From contig NZ_JAQOUE010000002.1 of the NCBI RefSeq assembly GCF_032191465.1, positions 310,001 through 374,000 of the forward strand: 64,000 nucleotides of DNA, given 5' to 3'. The translations under genes and the position numbers were made by a program. The stretch's first letter is position 1, and each line of letters begins with the position of its first letter. This document shows, piece by piece, positions 36,029-44,905 of this stretch. The notes under the pieces are model-generated. The model saw only the letters and a program-made list of their open reading frames with translations. It was not told the DNA's origin and searched no databases. The DNA comes from Candidatus Nitronereus thalassa (GTDB lineage: Bacteria > Nitrospirota > Nitrospiria > Nitrospirales > UBA8639).

Positions 36029-37681
36029 TCAAAATCGTGAACTCGTTAATGTCACATCCGCATCGGCCCAAGCCTTTTGGAATTGGGCTTCGACAAGTTG
36101 CATCTCTTGAGTCTGGCCTTGGGCTTTAAGGCTTTCCTTGAGTCCAAACAGCGACCATCCGCTTTGCGGGTGATACTCCAGATCCTGCCGGTAAACTTGC
36201 TCAGCCTCTTTCGCTCTTCCTGCTTCCAGCAAGACGGCTCCCAAGACCTGGCGCGGGGGCAAATACCAGTCCTTGGGCTCGGTATAGGTCAACCCATCTT
36301 CCAAGGCTATCGCATGTTGTAAATGAGCCACCGCTTTATCTGTGTGCTGCTGGGCGACAGCTAACTCACCGGCGAGAATTTCTGTGCCGATCTGAAGAAG
36401 CAGGGAAACCGAATTGAGTCCCAAAATCGTTAAATCGGCAATTGCCGGATCATTCGCGATACGTTGCAACGCGGCCAACTCTTGTTGGGCGTATTCCATG
36501 TTTCCTTTTCGAAGGTACGCTAACCCTCTGGCATAGTGCCACACCCCTTTGGGATACAGAAACTCTGGAGCTGGCTCACGGAAAATACTCTGCCATTCGC
36601 CAAATAAGGCTTTGGTATATAACGGAATGATAGAAAAGTGCTGAAGAGTGGCGCCTATTCCAGGATTGGTCAACATCGTTTGATCCACATGGTGAGCCGT
36701 ATCCATGGCCGATTCTAATGAAACTTTCTTCATTCCCAGTTTGGTCGCGGCAGCCCACAGAAAATGATGGTTATGCGGAACATAGGCTAATGGATAGAGA
36801 CCCTCCGTGTGCGAATGCGATAAATACCCGGCATCCGCCTTCGTCGCATGCTGATTGGCTTGAATCGCATCACGATATCGACCGACGCGTATGTAAATAT
36901 GCCCAGGCATGTGGACCAGATGTCCGGCTCCAGGGACCAGCGTGCGCAATCGATCTGCGCTCGGAACCCCTCGTTCAGGTTCCGGTGACGCTTCGACGGC
37001 ATGAATATACAGGTGATTCGCCAATGGATGATTGGGATCCAAGCGTAGCGTATTCTCAAGCACATTTAAGATTTCAGGAGTCCAGTCATGAGGCTTTCCA
37101 GTCTTGTCCCAAAAATTCCATGGATGCAGATCCATCAAGGATTCGGCAAAAAGACTCGCAACCGTGGAATCGTGAGGGTACGCAGCCTGAACCTCTCGCA
37201 TGGCCGCAGCATAACTTTGATCTAAAGCCCCACGATCGGCCTGTGCATCAGATGCATAACGATGTCCCAAGGCATTGATTAACGCTTGCTCTTTGGTAGA
37301 AGCAGACTTGGCGTGTTGTTTGGCATGACTGATGGCTTCATAGGCGATAGGGATCGCGGCATCGGCCATCGGCGCATTAATATTGGGGCCCAATACCAAG
37401 GCTTGCCCCCAATAACACATGGAACAGTTTGGGTCGAGCCGAGCGGCTTCCACAAACGAACGATGGGCCTCGGCATGATTGAAGGCATAGGCAAGAACCA
37501 TCCCCTGATCGAAATAATTCTGGGCCTGTGACGAATTTGTGGTGATGGGGTAGTGGAAATCTCCCAAACCCTCAAAAAGCGGTACGTGGGAAGAGGAGGC
37601 CTGCTCAGGAGACACAGTCGTACACCCTGACAACACCAACACTAAGGCAATAATTCCTAAGACATACCTGTTCCGATTCAT
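36029..37681 (-). CDS. TPR lipoprotein with HMPGHI motif
   Basis: 550 residues. Lipobox LVLSGC near residue 19. The body is TPR-like from about 50 onward (YFDQGMVLAYAFNHAEAHRSFVEAARLDPNC). It shares a characteristic HMPGHIYIRVGRYRDAI with the HMPSHIFMALGMWDDVV of the cytochrome-fused TPR region at 26861-28879, as well as the CYWGQAL/AYWGEAM element, so the two are distant paralogues in that domain. The conserved His residues suggest a ligand- or metal-binding role rather than plain scaffolding. A 29-codon membrane ORF lies just upstream on the same strand. Confidence 0.85.
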   Translation of the reverse strand: MNRNRYVLGIIALVLVLSGCTTVSPEQASSSHVPLFEGLGDFHYPITTNSSQAQNYFDQGMVLAYAFNHAEAHRSFVEAARLDPNCSMCYWGQALVLGPNINAPMADAAIPIAYEAISHAKQHAKSASTKEQALINALGHRYASDAQADRGALDQSYAAAMREVQAAYPHDSTVASLFAESLMDLHPWNFWDKTGKPHDWTPEILNVLENTLRLDPNHPLANHLYIHAVEASPEPERGVPSADRLRTLVPGAGHLVHMPGHIYIRVGRYRDAIQANQHATKADAGYLSHSHTEGLYPLAYVPHNHHFLWAAATKLGMKKVSLESAMDTAHHVDQTMLTNPGIGATLQHFSIIPLYTKALFGEWQSIFREPAPEFLYPKGVWHYARGLAYLRKGNMEYAQQELAALQRIANDPAIADLTILGLNSVSLLLQIGTEILAGELAVAQQHTDKAVAHLQHAIALEDGLTYTEPKDWYLPPRQVLGAVLLEAGRAKEAEQVYRQDLEYHPQSGWSLFGLKESLKAQGQTQEMQLVEAQFQKAWADADVTLTSSRF

Positions 37682-37724
37682 ACTCCCCCCACCTCCCTGC
37701 TTGGTTATTCCCTACCCACCATAT

Positions 37725-37814
37725 TTACTTAGGCCGCTTGCCCTTCAGTAAAACTACAAGCCCAAGAATTCCGATTATCAAAACAAGTACACCGAAGTAT
37801 TCCAACCCACCCAT
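37725..37814 (-). CDS. 29-residue single-span membrane protein
   Basis: The reverse strand from ATG at 37814 encodes a short protein starting MGGLEYFGVLVLIIG, continuing as ILGLVVLLKG and ending in a basic KRPK tail. GAGGTG stands 5 nt before the ATG. It has one clear transmembrane helix and lies 43 nt ahead of the TPR lipoprotein on the same strand, so the two may share a transcript. No known family recognised. The start, site and composition all fit a real small gene. Confidence 0.5.
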   Translation of the reverse strand: MGGLEYFGVLVLIIGILGLVVLLKGKRPK

Positions 37815-37951
37815 GAATCACCTCATCAAGGAACAGTTTGATAGTATTATTGTGCGGAATCCGAGGACCCGACGCAAGAGGCAGGTAAGTTTGGAGGCTT
37901 GAATTTCACACATTAGAATGACAGGATAGAACATCTTCCACCTCGGATCGC

Positions 37952-38323
37952 GTGACCGTGAACCTCACCCATTGCGCCGTTCCCATTCTCAGGATTTTTG
38001 ACGTCGACAAAACACGAGAATTCTATATCGACTATTTGGGTTTTCAAGTCGATTGGCAACATCAATTTGAAGTAGACACACCCCTCTACATGCAGATTTC
38101 ACGGGATAAGCTCAAGTTACATCTTTCCGAGCACGTGGGTGATTGCACACCCGGTTCAGCAGTATTTATCGAAATCAGTAATATTGAAGAACTTCATAAG
38201 GAACTCGCAGCAAAAAATTACAAATATTTTCGCCCCGGCATTGAAATCGCGCCGTGGAACGCCAAAATCATGGAATTAATCGATCCATTTGGTAACAAAC
38301 TTCGCTTCACGCAAGATGATTGA
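37952..38323 (+). CDS. Glyoxalase/bleomycin-resistance-fold protein
   Basis: 123 residues from a GTG. The VOC pattern is clear: VPILRIFDVDKTREFYIDYLGFQVDWQH at the N-terminus and WNAKIMELIDPFGNKLRFTQDD at the end. YMQISRDKLKLHLSEHVGD is typical of bleomycin-binding-like members. Family members bind or convert small molecules with a metal or by sequestration. Followed after 19 nt by a second VOC gene. Confidence 0.85.
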   Translation: MTVNLTHCAVPILRIFDVDKTREFYIDYLGFQVDWQHQFEVDTPLYMQISRDKLKLHLSEHVGDCTPGSAVFIEISNIEELHKELAAKNYKYFRPGIEIAPWNAKIMELIDPFGNKLRFTQDD

Positions 38324-38342
38324 AACCAATAGTTAGAACACC

Positions 38343-38735
38343 ATGCCTGAAAAATCCGCTCAATTTCTTCGAGCAACTCCGGTATTACGAGTGGCAAACT
38401 ACCCTAAAGCTCGGGCGTATTATGTTGACAAGCTAGGATTTCAAGTAGCGGAAGAAGGTGGCGACCCAGCACGATTCGGAATTATTCAACGCGGGAGATG
38501 TATTCTGTTTCTCGATTCCTGGCATGAGGGCAAAGAAAGTTCAGGGCAAGTCTGGGATGCCTATATCCACGTCTCCAATCTGCAAGAACTTTTTAAAGAG
38601 TTTGAATCAGCCGGAGCGACTATCGCCCGTCCTATTACCAAAACCGTCTACGATATGCTGGAATTCGAGATCACGGATCCAGATGGGAATCGTTTATGTT
38701 TTGGTGAAGATACTGATCCAGCAACTTGTTCTTAA
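38343..38735 (+). CDS. Glyoxalase/bleomycin-resistance-fold protein
   Basis: 130 residues with the same VOC layout: TPVLRVANYPKARAYYVDKLGFQVAEEGG, then ILFLDSWHEGKE, AYIHVSNLQELF and MLEFEITDPDGNRLCFGED. It follows another VOC protein and precedes a methyltransferase by 25 nt, so the three probably form one transcript. The two VOC proteins are clearly different, not a recent duplicate. Substrate unknown. Confidence 0.85.
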   Translation: MPEKSAQFLRATPVLRVANYPKARAYYVDKLGFQVAEEGGDPARFGIIQRGRCILFLDSWHEGKESSGQVWDAYIHVSNLQELFKEFESAGATIARPITKTVYDMLEFEITDPDGNRLCFGEDTDPATCS

Positions 38736-38760
38736 TCACGATTCTTTCAAGGACACGCTT

Positions 38761-39579
38761 ATGACAAACACACCAAACATTGAAGCTGTGAAATCCAAAA
38801 TGAAATCCACGTGGGAATCTGGAGACTATGGGGCATTTGCCAAGTATATGGAACCCGGTGCCATCGAGATTTTAGCTTCCTGGAATATTGCTCCTGGCGA
38901 AAAAATGCTCGATGTGGGATGCGGCGCTGGGCAGACAGCGATTCCGGCGGCGAAGAATGGTGTTCATGTGGTAGGGGTGGATATTGCTTCAAACTTGATT
39001 GAACAGGCCAAAAATCGCGCTCAAGCCGAGGGGGTGGATGCCAAATTTGAAGAAGGCGATGCCGAACAATTGAACTTTCCAGATGCCTCCTTTGATGTGG
39101 TGATCAGTCTGATCGGCGCCATGTTTGCACCACAACCAGAAAAGGTGGCGAGTGAACTTCTCCGTGTCTGTCGGCCAGGTGGCCGCATCATCATGGGCAA
39201 CTGGACACCCCAAGGCCTACCCGGCCAAATGTTCAAAACCATTGGAAAGTATATTCCGCCTCCTCCAGGTGTTCAGCCCCCACCGCTATGGGGCGATGAA
39301 GAAACCGTTCGCCAGCGACTTGGGGAAGGCACAAGTAGTCTGAAGCTAACGCGAAGGCTTTACCCTTCTTGGCATTACCCTTTTCCGCCAGAAAAAGTCG
39401 TCGACTTTTTCGGCCAATTCTTTGGTCCCATCCATCGAGCCTTTAATACCCTAGATGAAAAATCTAAAACCGCAATACGACAAGACATTGAAAACCTTTT
39501 TTCTCAATTCAACCTAGCCACGGATGGCACCACCCTATTAAAAGCGGAATTTTTAGAAGTCGAGGCAACTCGAATTTAG
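38761..39579 (+). CDS. Class I SAM-dependent methyltransferase
   Basis: 272 residues from the ATG at 38761, with AAGGA about 8 nt upstream; a longer frame begins inside the preceding gene. The SAM motif is EKMLDVGCGAGQTAIPAA, with VVGVDIASNLIEQAKNRA and FDVVISLIGAMFAPQPEKVASELLRVCRPGG following, of the UbiE/Methyltransf_11 type. PPPPGVQPPPLWGD is typical of a subgroup of small-molecule methyltransferases. It is the last gene of the VOC-VOC-methyltransferase group. Confidence 0.88.
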   Translation: MTNTPNIEAVKSKMKSTWESGDYGAFAKYMEPGAIEILASWNIAPGEKMLDVGCGAGQTAIPAAKNGVHVVGVDIASNLIEQAKNRAQAEGVDAKFEEGDAEQLNFPDASFDVVISLIGAMFAPQPEKVASELLRVCRPGGRIIMGNWTPQGLPGQMFKTIGKYIPPPPGVQPPPLWGDEETVRQRLGEGTSSLKLTRRLYPSWHYPFPPEKVVDFFGQFFGPIHRAFNTLDEKSKTAIRQDIENLFSQFNLATDGTTLLKAEFLEVEATRI

Positions 39580-39708
39580 GAAAACCTATATGAGTTATTC
39601 GATATCATCCCCTCCTTTTCATTTACTCTCCTGCCAACCCAGCCTTTCAGCCATGTAACACTCACAGGATCTGACAGACTACCCATCAATTCGTAAAGGA
39701 ATAAACTC

Positions 39709-40710
39709 ATGAAGTCCTGGTCACGTCGGAACTTGCTCAAAACAGCAAGCAGTCTCGTGTTGGCATCGGCATTGCCGACTCCCAGCATTTCCCTGGCTGG
39801 GATGTGGAGTCAGTTGTTTGGGGGATTTGGGCGCGAGGTTTCCCCGATTACTCCCAATGACGAATTCTATATCACCTCGTACCGCTCCCCGCCGGATATA
39901 CGGCTTTACGATTGGGCATTGACGCTTAAAGGTTTGGTCAAATCACCCATGACTCTCACCTACTCAGAACTTCTTGCCCGACCAACAGTTTCAGAAATTG
40001 TCACGTTAGAATGTGTAGGAAATGCGGTTGGGGATGAGAGTATTGGCACCGCTGAATGGAACGGTGTCTCCTTGAAGACCTTGCTCAATGAAACAGGCAT
40101 TGAGTCCAATGCCTACGATGTCGTCCTTCGCGCCGCGGATGGATATTCCGATAGCATCCCCATTGAACGGGCGATGCATGGCGATGTCTTGGTCGCACAC
40201 CAAATGAATGGCGTGACACTCCCAACTGGACATGGTTATCCTGCCCGCCTCATTGTCCCTGGCGTTTACGGCATGAAGCATGTGCAGTGGCTGACGGAAA
40301 TCGAACTCGTTCCTCGAGATTATCAAGGCTATTACCAAAAGCAGGGTTGGACAGATGATGCGACTGTGCAGACGAAGACCTGGATCACCGATCCTCAAGA
40401 TTATGACGAATTACCGAGTAAGGATTTTCTGATAAAAGGGTTTGCCTTTGCGGGCATACGAGGCATTCGGTCCGTAGAAATCAGTCTTAACGGCGGGGAT
40501 ACCTGGCATCCCGCACATTTAAAGCCAGCACAGTCTCCTTATTCGTGGGTATTTTGGGATTATTTATGGAAGGAACCCAGGCCTGGAGTGTATGTCCTCC
40601 TTGCACGGGCAACCGATGGTACGGGTATGATGCAATCATTTCTTCATCAAAAGCCCTTTCCTAAGGGAGCCACCGGTATTCAAGAATTGTTTGTGAAAGT
40701 GTCTGAATAA
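39709..40710 (+). CDS. Tat-exported sulfite-oxidase-family molybdoenzyme
   Basis: 333 residues. Twin-arginine signal SRRNLLKTASSLVLASALPTP. The molybdopterin domain has TPNDEFYITSYRSPP, the molybdenum-ligand Cys in TLECVGNAVG, TAEWNGVSLKTLL, GYPARLIVPGVYGMKHVQWL and a C-terminal domain with VEISLNGGDTW. It resembles the stand-alone YedY/sulfite-oxidase-like branch and differs from the SoxC-like protein at 28954. A DUF547 lipoprotein gene starts 6 nt after the stop, so it heads the run of genes that leads into the MNIO cluster. Confidence 0.9.
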   Translation: MKSWSRRNLLKTASSLVLASALPTPSISLAGMWSQLFGGFGREVSPITPNDEFYITSYRSPPDIRLYDWALTLKGLVKSPMTLTYSELLARPTVSEIVTLECVGNAVGDESIGTAEWNGVSLKTLLNETGIESNAYDVVLRAADGYSDSIPIERAMHGDVLVAHQMNGVTLPTGHGYPARLIVPGVYGMKHVQWLTEIELVPRDYQGYYQKQGWTDDATVQTKTWITDPQDYDELPSKDFLIKGFAFAGIRGIRSVEISLNGGDTWHPAHLKPAQSPYSWVFWDYLWKEPRPGVYVLLARATDGTGMMQSFLHQKPFPKGATGIQELFVKVSE

Positions 40711-40716
40711 CGAGCA

Positions 40717-41514
40717 ATGAGTCCAATTCAAAAGAGAAACATCCTTACAATTTTCCTTTTTTTGTTTTTGGTTGCAGGCTGTTCATCGGTTCCTCAATCG
40801 TTCCACCCCCAACACCCTATAGCTCCTCAGGTTTTTACACACAATGCTTTTAACGATGTTCTCCAGAACCATGTTTCTGATGGAATTGTGAAATACCATG
40901 AGATCGCTCGTGACCCTCGATTTCATACCTACCTCGAGGAGCTCAATCGGGTTGATCCAAATGCCCTATCCACTCGAGAAGCCAGACTGGCCTTTTGGAT
41001 AAACGCCTACAACGCTTTTGCTATCAAGGGCATTCTAGACGGGTACTCGCCACGCACCAAATTTGGCCAATGGCGATATTTTATTTCTCGAAAATATCGA
41101 GTCGGCGGAGAAACTCTCAATCTCAATAATCTTGAGAAGAAAATTTTAATTCCCGAGTATCGCGAACCACGCATCCACTTTGCAATCGTGTGCGCTTCCC
41201 AATCATGTCCGAAACTTCGTTCCGAAGCCTTCACTGCTGAACATCTTGAAACTCAACTTAACGAGAATGCCCGTCAGTTCATCAACGATCCAACCAAGAA
41301 TCGGTTTGACCGCGAACACAGGGTGGCCTATCTCTCAAAAATTTTCGATTGGTTCACCGAGGATTTTGTCGCGCATTCCGGCTCTTTGACTGCATATGTA
41401 ACCCAATTTGTAGATGACCCGCTCCTCGCACAGGATCTACGTACTTCCATTTATACCGTAGAATTCCTCGATTATGATTGGACGTTGAACGGCATTCCTC
41501 CCTCTGATTCCTAG
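40717..41514 (+). CDS. DUF547 lipoprotein
   Basis: 265 residues. Lipobox LVAGCSS near residue 22. The DUF547 core is recognisable: FWINAYNAFAIKGILD, FISRKYRVGGETLNLNNLEKKIL, EPRIHFAIVCASQSCPKL and a C-terminal FLDYDWTLNG. The strongly conserved NAYN, HFAI and CxxxSCP elements suggest a catalytic pocket, but no activity is assigned to the family. It follows the molybdoenzyme by 6 nt and precedes the MNIO gene by about 70 nt. Confidence 0.88.
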   Translation: MSPIQKRNILTIFLFLFLVAGCSSVPQSFHPQHPIAPQVFTHNAFNDVLQNHVSDGIVKYHEIARDPRFHTYLEELNRVDPNALSTREARLAFWINAYNAFAIKGILDGYSPRTKFGQWRYFISRKYRVGGETLNLNNLEKKILIPEYREPRIHFAIVCASQSCPKLRSEAFTAEHLETQLNENARQFINDPTKNRFDREHRVAYLSKIFDWFTEDFVAHSGSLTAYVTQFVDDPLLAQDLRTSIYTVEFLDYDWTLNGIPPSDS

Positions 41515-41585
41515 CGACCCTGTAAAATTCCCGAAGTTGTAATATTTCTAACTTTTGTGCGACTACTTTCATAACCAGGCACGAT

Positions 41586-42449
41586 ATGGACACACCCAGG
41601 ACCAATCCTCAGGTTGGCGTCGGCCTTCGGCCCACCCATTATCCCTTTCTTCAAGAAAAGCCCGAAGTGCGCGTGCAATGGTTCGAGGCCATCAGCGAAA
41701 ACTATATGGACTCTGAAGGCCGTCCCATTGACATGCTGGAACTCGTTCGCGCGGATTACCCTGTGGCGCTTCACGGGGTTTCCCTTTCGATTGTCTCGGC
41801 GGAGGGAATAAGGCACGATTACCTTGCAAAACTAAAAATTTTGATCGATCGCATCAACCCCTTTATTGTTTCGGACCATCTCTGTTGGACCGGCCACCAG
41901 GCAGCCAACCTGCATGACTTGCTTCCCTTTCCGTTCACCGAAGATGCGCTTCGAGTTATTCAAGACAATGTTGATCATGTCCAAAATTATTTGAAACGAC
42001 ATATCTTGCTGGAAAATGTTTCCACCTATCTCTCGTTTCCTCAATCACAACATACAGAATGGGAGTTTCTCACCATTGTGTCCAACACCACGGGCTGCAA
42101 ATTATTGCTCGACGTGAATAATCTCTATGTAAACTCCCAAAACCATCACTTTGATCCGCTTAGGTTTGTGGATGCCATCCCCACCGACCTGATTGGACAA
42201 ATTCATTTGGCGGGATACACGGATATGGGAACCTACTTATTTGATACCCATTCCAACCCCGTATCCACCGAGGTTTGGAATTTATTTTCGCATGTCATTG
42301 CCCGTGCTCCGGATGTCCCGGTGCTCATTGAATGGGACGATGACATTCCGGAATTCCCTCGACTCGAAGAGGAAGCCCTCAAAGCCGCTGCCATTTGGGA
42401 AAATCACCATGGACCAGTTGACGCTCAAGCACTTTCAACAATTATTTAG
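41586..42449 (+). CDS. MNIO (DUF692/BufB-like) multinuclear iron enzyme
   Basis: 287 residues. The metal-binding pattern of the MbnB/BufB family is complete: His63 in ALHGVSLS, His98 in SDHLCW, Glu143 in LENVSTY, Asp176 in LLDVNNLYVN, His207 in IHLAGY, Asp220 and His222 in FDTHSNPVS, and Glu249 in IEWDDDIPEFP. Known relatives bind two or three iron ions and oxidise cysteine or other side chains in ribosomally made peptides, with a DUF2063 partner presenting the substrate. The DUF2063 gene overlaps the 3' end by 41 nt. No bufferin precursor (DUF2282) or other Cys-rich peptide is seen. Confidence 0.93.
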   Translation: MDTPRTNPQVGVGLRPTHYPFLQEKPEVRVQWFEAISENYMDSEGRPIDMLELVRADYPVALHGVSLSIVSAEGIRHDYLAKLKILIDRINPFIVSDHLCWTGHQAANLHDLLPFPFTEDALRVIQDNVDHVQNYLKRHILLENVSTYLSFPQSQHTEWEFLTIVSNTTGCKLLLDVNNLYVNSQNHHFDPLRFVDAIPTDLIGQIHLAGYTDMGTYLFDTHSNPVSTEVWNLFSHVIARAPDVPVLIEWDDDIPEFPRLEEEALKAAAIWENHHGPVDAQALSTII

Positions 42450-43212
42450 TCAGGCCACGCTCCCCAGCTTGGAACCTGAGCCCCCCCCAACGATCGGTGA
42501 TCTCATCGTGCCCGGAGGGGCACTGACCGCTTCCGACGCTCTCAACGTGTATGGCACTGGAGTGGTCGTCAGGCTCACCGAAGCTCTGGGTGAAACGTTT
42601 GAGGCGGTCTGGTGGGTTTGCGGAGACGATGACTTTTTTCAACTGGCAAAATACTACATTCAGACGCATCCCTCCTCGACCTACAATCTTTCACACTATG
42701 GAGAAACATTTTCTGAAATGCTGGATCGCTTGGGCCCATTTCCGGATTTGCCCTTTCTCGGTGACCTCGCTCGATATGAATGGCTGTTTAAATGCCTGTT
42801 TCACACCAAACAACACGACTCCGTGGCTCAAGATGCCCTGCAATCATTAACCGAAGAAGCCACTATTCGATTTCATTTTGGAAGCGCGGTCACACTCTTT
42901 ACCTCCCGTTATGCCATTTACGACCTATGGAAACTCCGCGGCGCAGAGCATGACGGCACTCCACCGACTGCATGGGATCGTCCGCAATCCCTAGTGCTGT
43001 ATAAAAAGGACAAACAAATTTTTATACGCGAAGTGGACGATGCAGAGTATGGTATTCTTTACGCCTTACATCACGGAGCTTCTCTGGACGCGGCGCTCGC
43101 CTCCGCAGGCGATGCACATCCCGAGTTTGATCAGCAGCGGGTTTCCGATCTGTTTCAAATGATGTTTCATACCGGAATCATTCACCACATCGATATTCAG
43201 CCATCACCCTGA
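42409..43212 (+). CDS. DUF2063 (BufC/HvfC-like) MNIO partner protein
   Basis: 267 residues from the ATG at 42409, which overlaps the MNIO gene by 41 nt. The DUF2063 domain runs over about 1-110 (LTLKHFQQLFSQATL, GALTASDALNVYGTGVVVRLTEALGETFEAVWWVCGDDDFFQLAKYYI) and is followed by a C-terminal half with LPFLGDLARYEWL and the winged-helix-like end typical of HvfC/BufC. In bufferin and methanobactin systems this partner holds the precursor. A run of eight C (42481-42488) at the Pro-Pro-Pro stretch could slip. Confidence 0.88.
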   Translation: MDQLTLKHFQQLFSQATLPSLEPEPPPTIGDLIVPGGALTASDALNVYGTGVVVRLTEALGETFEAVWWVCGDDDFFQLAKYYIQTHPSSTYNLSHYGETFSEMLDRLGPFPDLPFLGDLARYEWLFKCLFHTKQHDSVAQDALQSLTEEATIRFHFGSAVTLFTSRYAIYDLWKLRGAEHDGTPPTAWDRPQSLVLYKKDKQIFIREVDDAEYGILYALHHGASLDAALASAGDAHPEFDQQRVSDLFQMMFHTGIIHHIDIQPSP

Positions 43213-43230
43213 CACGCAACTGGTCCACCC

Positions 43231-44244
43231 ATGCACATGACCACCGACACCCTCCCTGTCCTTCGCAACCTCATCACAAGAAAACCACTGTTGGCTATTT
43301 TTGAAGTTTGTCTGCGTTGCAACTCCGCCTGTGGATATTGCGATCTTCCCCTAAATGTGGGTCGGTATGAAATGTCGCGAGAAGAGATTCGCAAAGCCTT
43401 TCAACACCTCTATGACCACGGCCTGCGGTTTTTGTTTATTCAAGGTGGGGAGCCTTTAGTGCGCCGTGATCTGCCGGAGATCTTAGAAGACCTATACGCG
43501 ATCGGGTTTCATCTCACGCTCATTACCAATGGAACGAAATTGACGAAGCCCCTCGTGGATCGCTTCCGGCCATTAAACGTGAATATTTCTGTCAGCCTCG
43601 ACACCCTCGACCAAGAACGCTATCACCACATTCGAGGCCGAGACCAATTGCCTGACGTCCTTCGAGGCATCGACTTGCTCCAGGACTATCCACATCCGAA
43701 ATTTCTCACATGCATCGTGAGTGAACCCAATCGACACGATGTCCTCGACGTCGCTCGATTTGCCAGAGCCCGCGGGTTCATCCCTGTGGTCGGTGCCTAT
43801 CACTGGAACGTCGAACGGTATGGGAAAGTGGATATGACCTTGCAGTATGAACGGGCCATGGCCAAACATGTTTTTGAGCAGCTTCTTGAATCAAATGTAG
43901 TGCCCGCCGGGTATTTTCGTCGATACCTTCATGATAATGTCAATTGGCTAAATGGCACTTCACTTGCCCCTTGCGATGCAGGCAAATACAGCATCGCCAT
44001 TGATGCCTCCGGTAATGTAGCACCATGCTTGGCCTTACACTCCGCTGGAAATCTCCGGGAGCAATCCCTGCCTGAGATCCTTGAGAAAATGGATGCCAAG
44101 GCGATCCGTGTCTGCTCCGACCAATCCTCGTGCAATATGATGTGCAGCCGGGTCATTGGATCCTTACTGCGCCATCCGATTGATGCCATACGCACTCCAC
44201 AAACCGTGGCTCCCATAAGGAACATGTATGCTCGTCAAGCCTAA
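43231..44244 (+). CDS. Radical SAM protein with SPASM-like C-terminus
   Basis: 337 residues. The cluster motif CNSACGYC gives Cys30, Cys34 and Cys37; FIQGGEPLVRRDLPEIL and LITNGTKLTKPLVDRF complete the SAM barrel. The C-terminal part has PCDAGKYSIAIDASGNVAPCLALHSAGNL and a cluster CSDQSSCNMMC, an arrangement of Cys like the auxiliary iron-sulfur sites of SPASM proteins (PqqE, AlbA). Such enzymes usually modify peptides. It starts 19 nt after the DUF2063 gene and overlaps the ferritin-like gene by 17 nt. Combination with an MNIO enzyme in one operon is the point of interest. Confidence 0.9.
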   Translation: MHMTTDTLPVLRNLITRKPLLAIFEVCLRCNSACGYCDLPLNVGRYEMSREEIRKAFQHLYDHGLRFLFIQGGEPLVRRDLPEILEDLYAIGFHLTLITNGTKLTKPLVDRFRPLNVNISVSLDTLDQERYHHIRGRDQLPDVLRGIDLLQDYPHPKFLTCIVSEPNRHDVLDVARFARARGFIPVVGAYHWNVERYGKVDMTLQYERAMAKHVFEQLLESNVVPAGYFRRYLHDNVNWLNGTSLAPCDAGKYSIAIDASGNVAPCLALHSAGNLREQSLPEILEKMDAKAIRVCSDQSSCNMMCSRVIGSLLRHPIDAIRTPQTVAPIRNMYARQA

Positions 44245-44905
44245 TGAACGTCTGCCGTTGGCGGCACTCCTGCAATTTCTGGAATTAGGCGAACGACTCG
44301 CCCATTCCTGCGCTACGACTCAAGCCGCACTCGCACCGACGAGCAAGATACGCGATTTCCTGAAAAGGCAGGCGAGACAGGAAGCCATGCACGCCACCAT
44401 CTTTCGCACGACACGAAAGTGGATCGCCCCACGACAGCCCGACGGCTCCAACACGCTCAAGCCATTCGAGGACTACCGTTCGTTACTGTGTGATTCGCTT
44501 GACCGCAAGCAATTTCTTGAATCCATTTTAGCCGAGCAGGTCATCCTGGAAAGTTTGGGAGAAGCCATCCTGCATAAAATAGAAATTGGCCTTCAAAAAC
44601 GGCATGCCCCCTTTCAACGACTGCGCCGCATGTTGCTAGCTCAGGAAGCCGCCCACCACGGCTTTGGGAACCACGTCCTCCAACGGGCCGTTGCGGACCA
44701 CGAGATCACCAAAGAACAACTGCAAGAACAGGCCATCCCCTATCTCTTGCTGTCCCAATCCATGATCATGGAATTACACGCGCTGTTCCAGGAGATTGAC
44801 GAAGACCCTCAAGAGTTTCTCGACCTTCAACAGCAACACCTTCCTCCATGGTTGGTCACCAGGAATACTAAACACGATGATTTACATAATCATTCCAGCC
44901 TATAA
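44228..44905 (+). CDS. Ferritin-like di-iron protein
   Basis: 225 residues, almost all helical. The metal pattern of a four-helix-bundle di-iron site is visible: Glu22 (LELGERLAH), Glu52-x-x-His55 (QEAMHATIF), Glu103 or Glu108 (ILAEQVILESLGEAIL) and Glu140-x-x-His143 (AQEAAHHGFG). That is the spacing of ferritin-like oxygenases and oxidases rather than storage ferritins. No known family name can be given. It overlaps the radical SAM gene by 17 nt and the glycosyltransferase by 29 nt, so all three are made together. Confidence 0.75.
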   Translation: MLVKPNERLPLAALLQFLELGERLAHSCATTQAALAPTSKIRDFLKRQARQEAMHATIFRTTRKWIAPRQPDGSNTLKPFEDYRSLLCDSLDRKQFLESILAEQVILESLGEAILHKIEIGLQKRHAPFQRLRRMLLAQEAAHHGFGNHVLQRAVADHEITKEQLQEQAIPYLLLSQSMIMELHALFQEIDEDPQEFLDLQQQHLPPWLVTRNTKHDDLHNHSSL

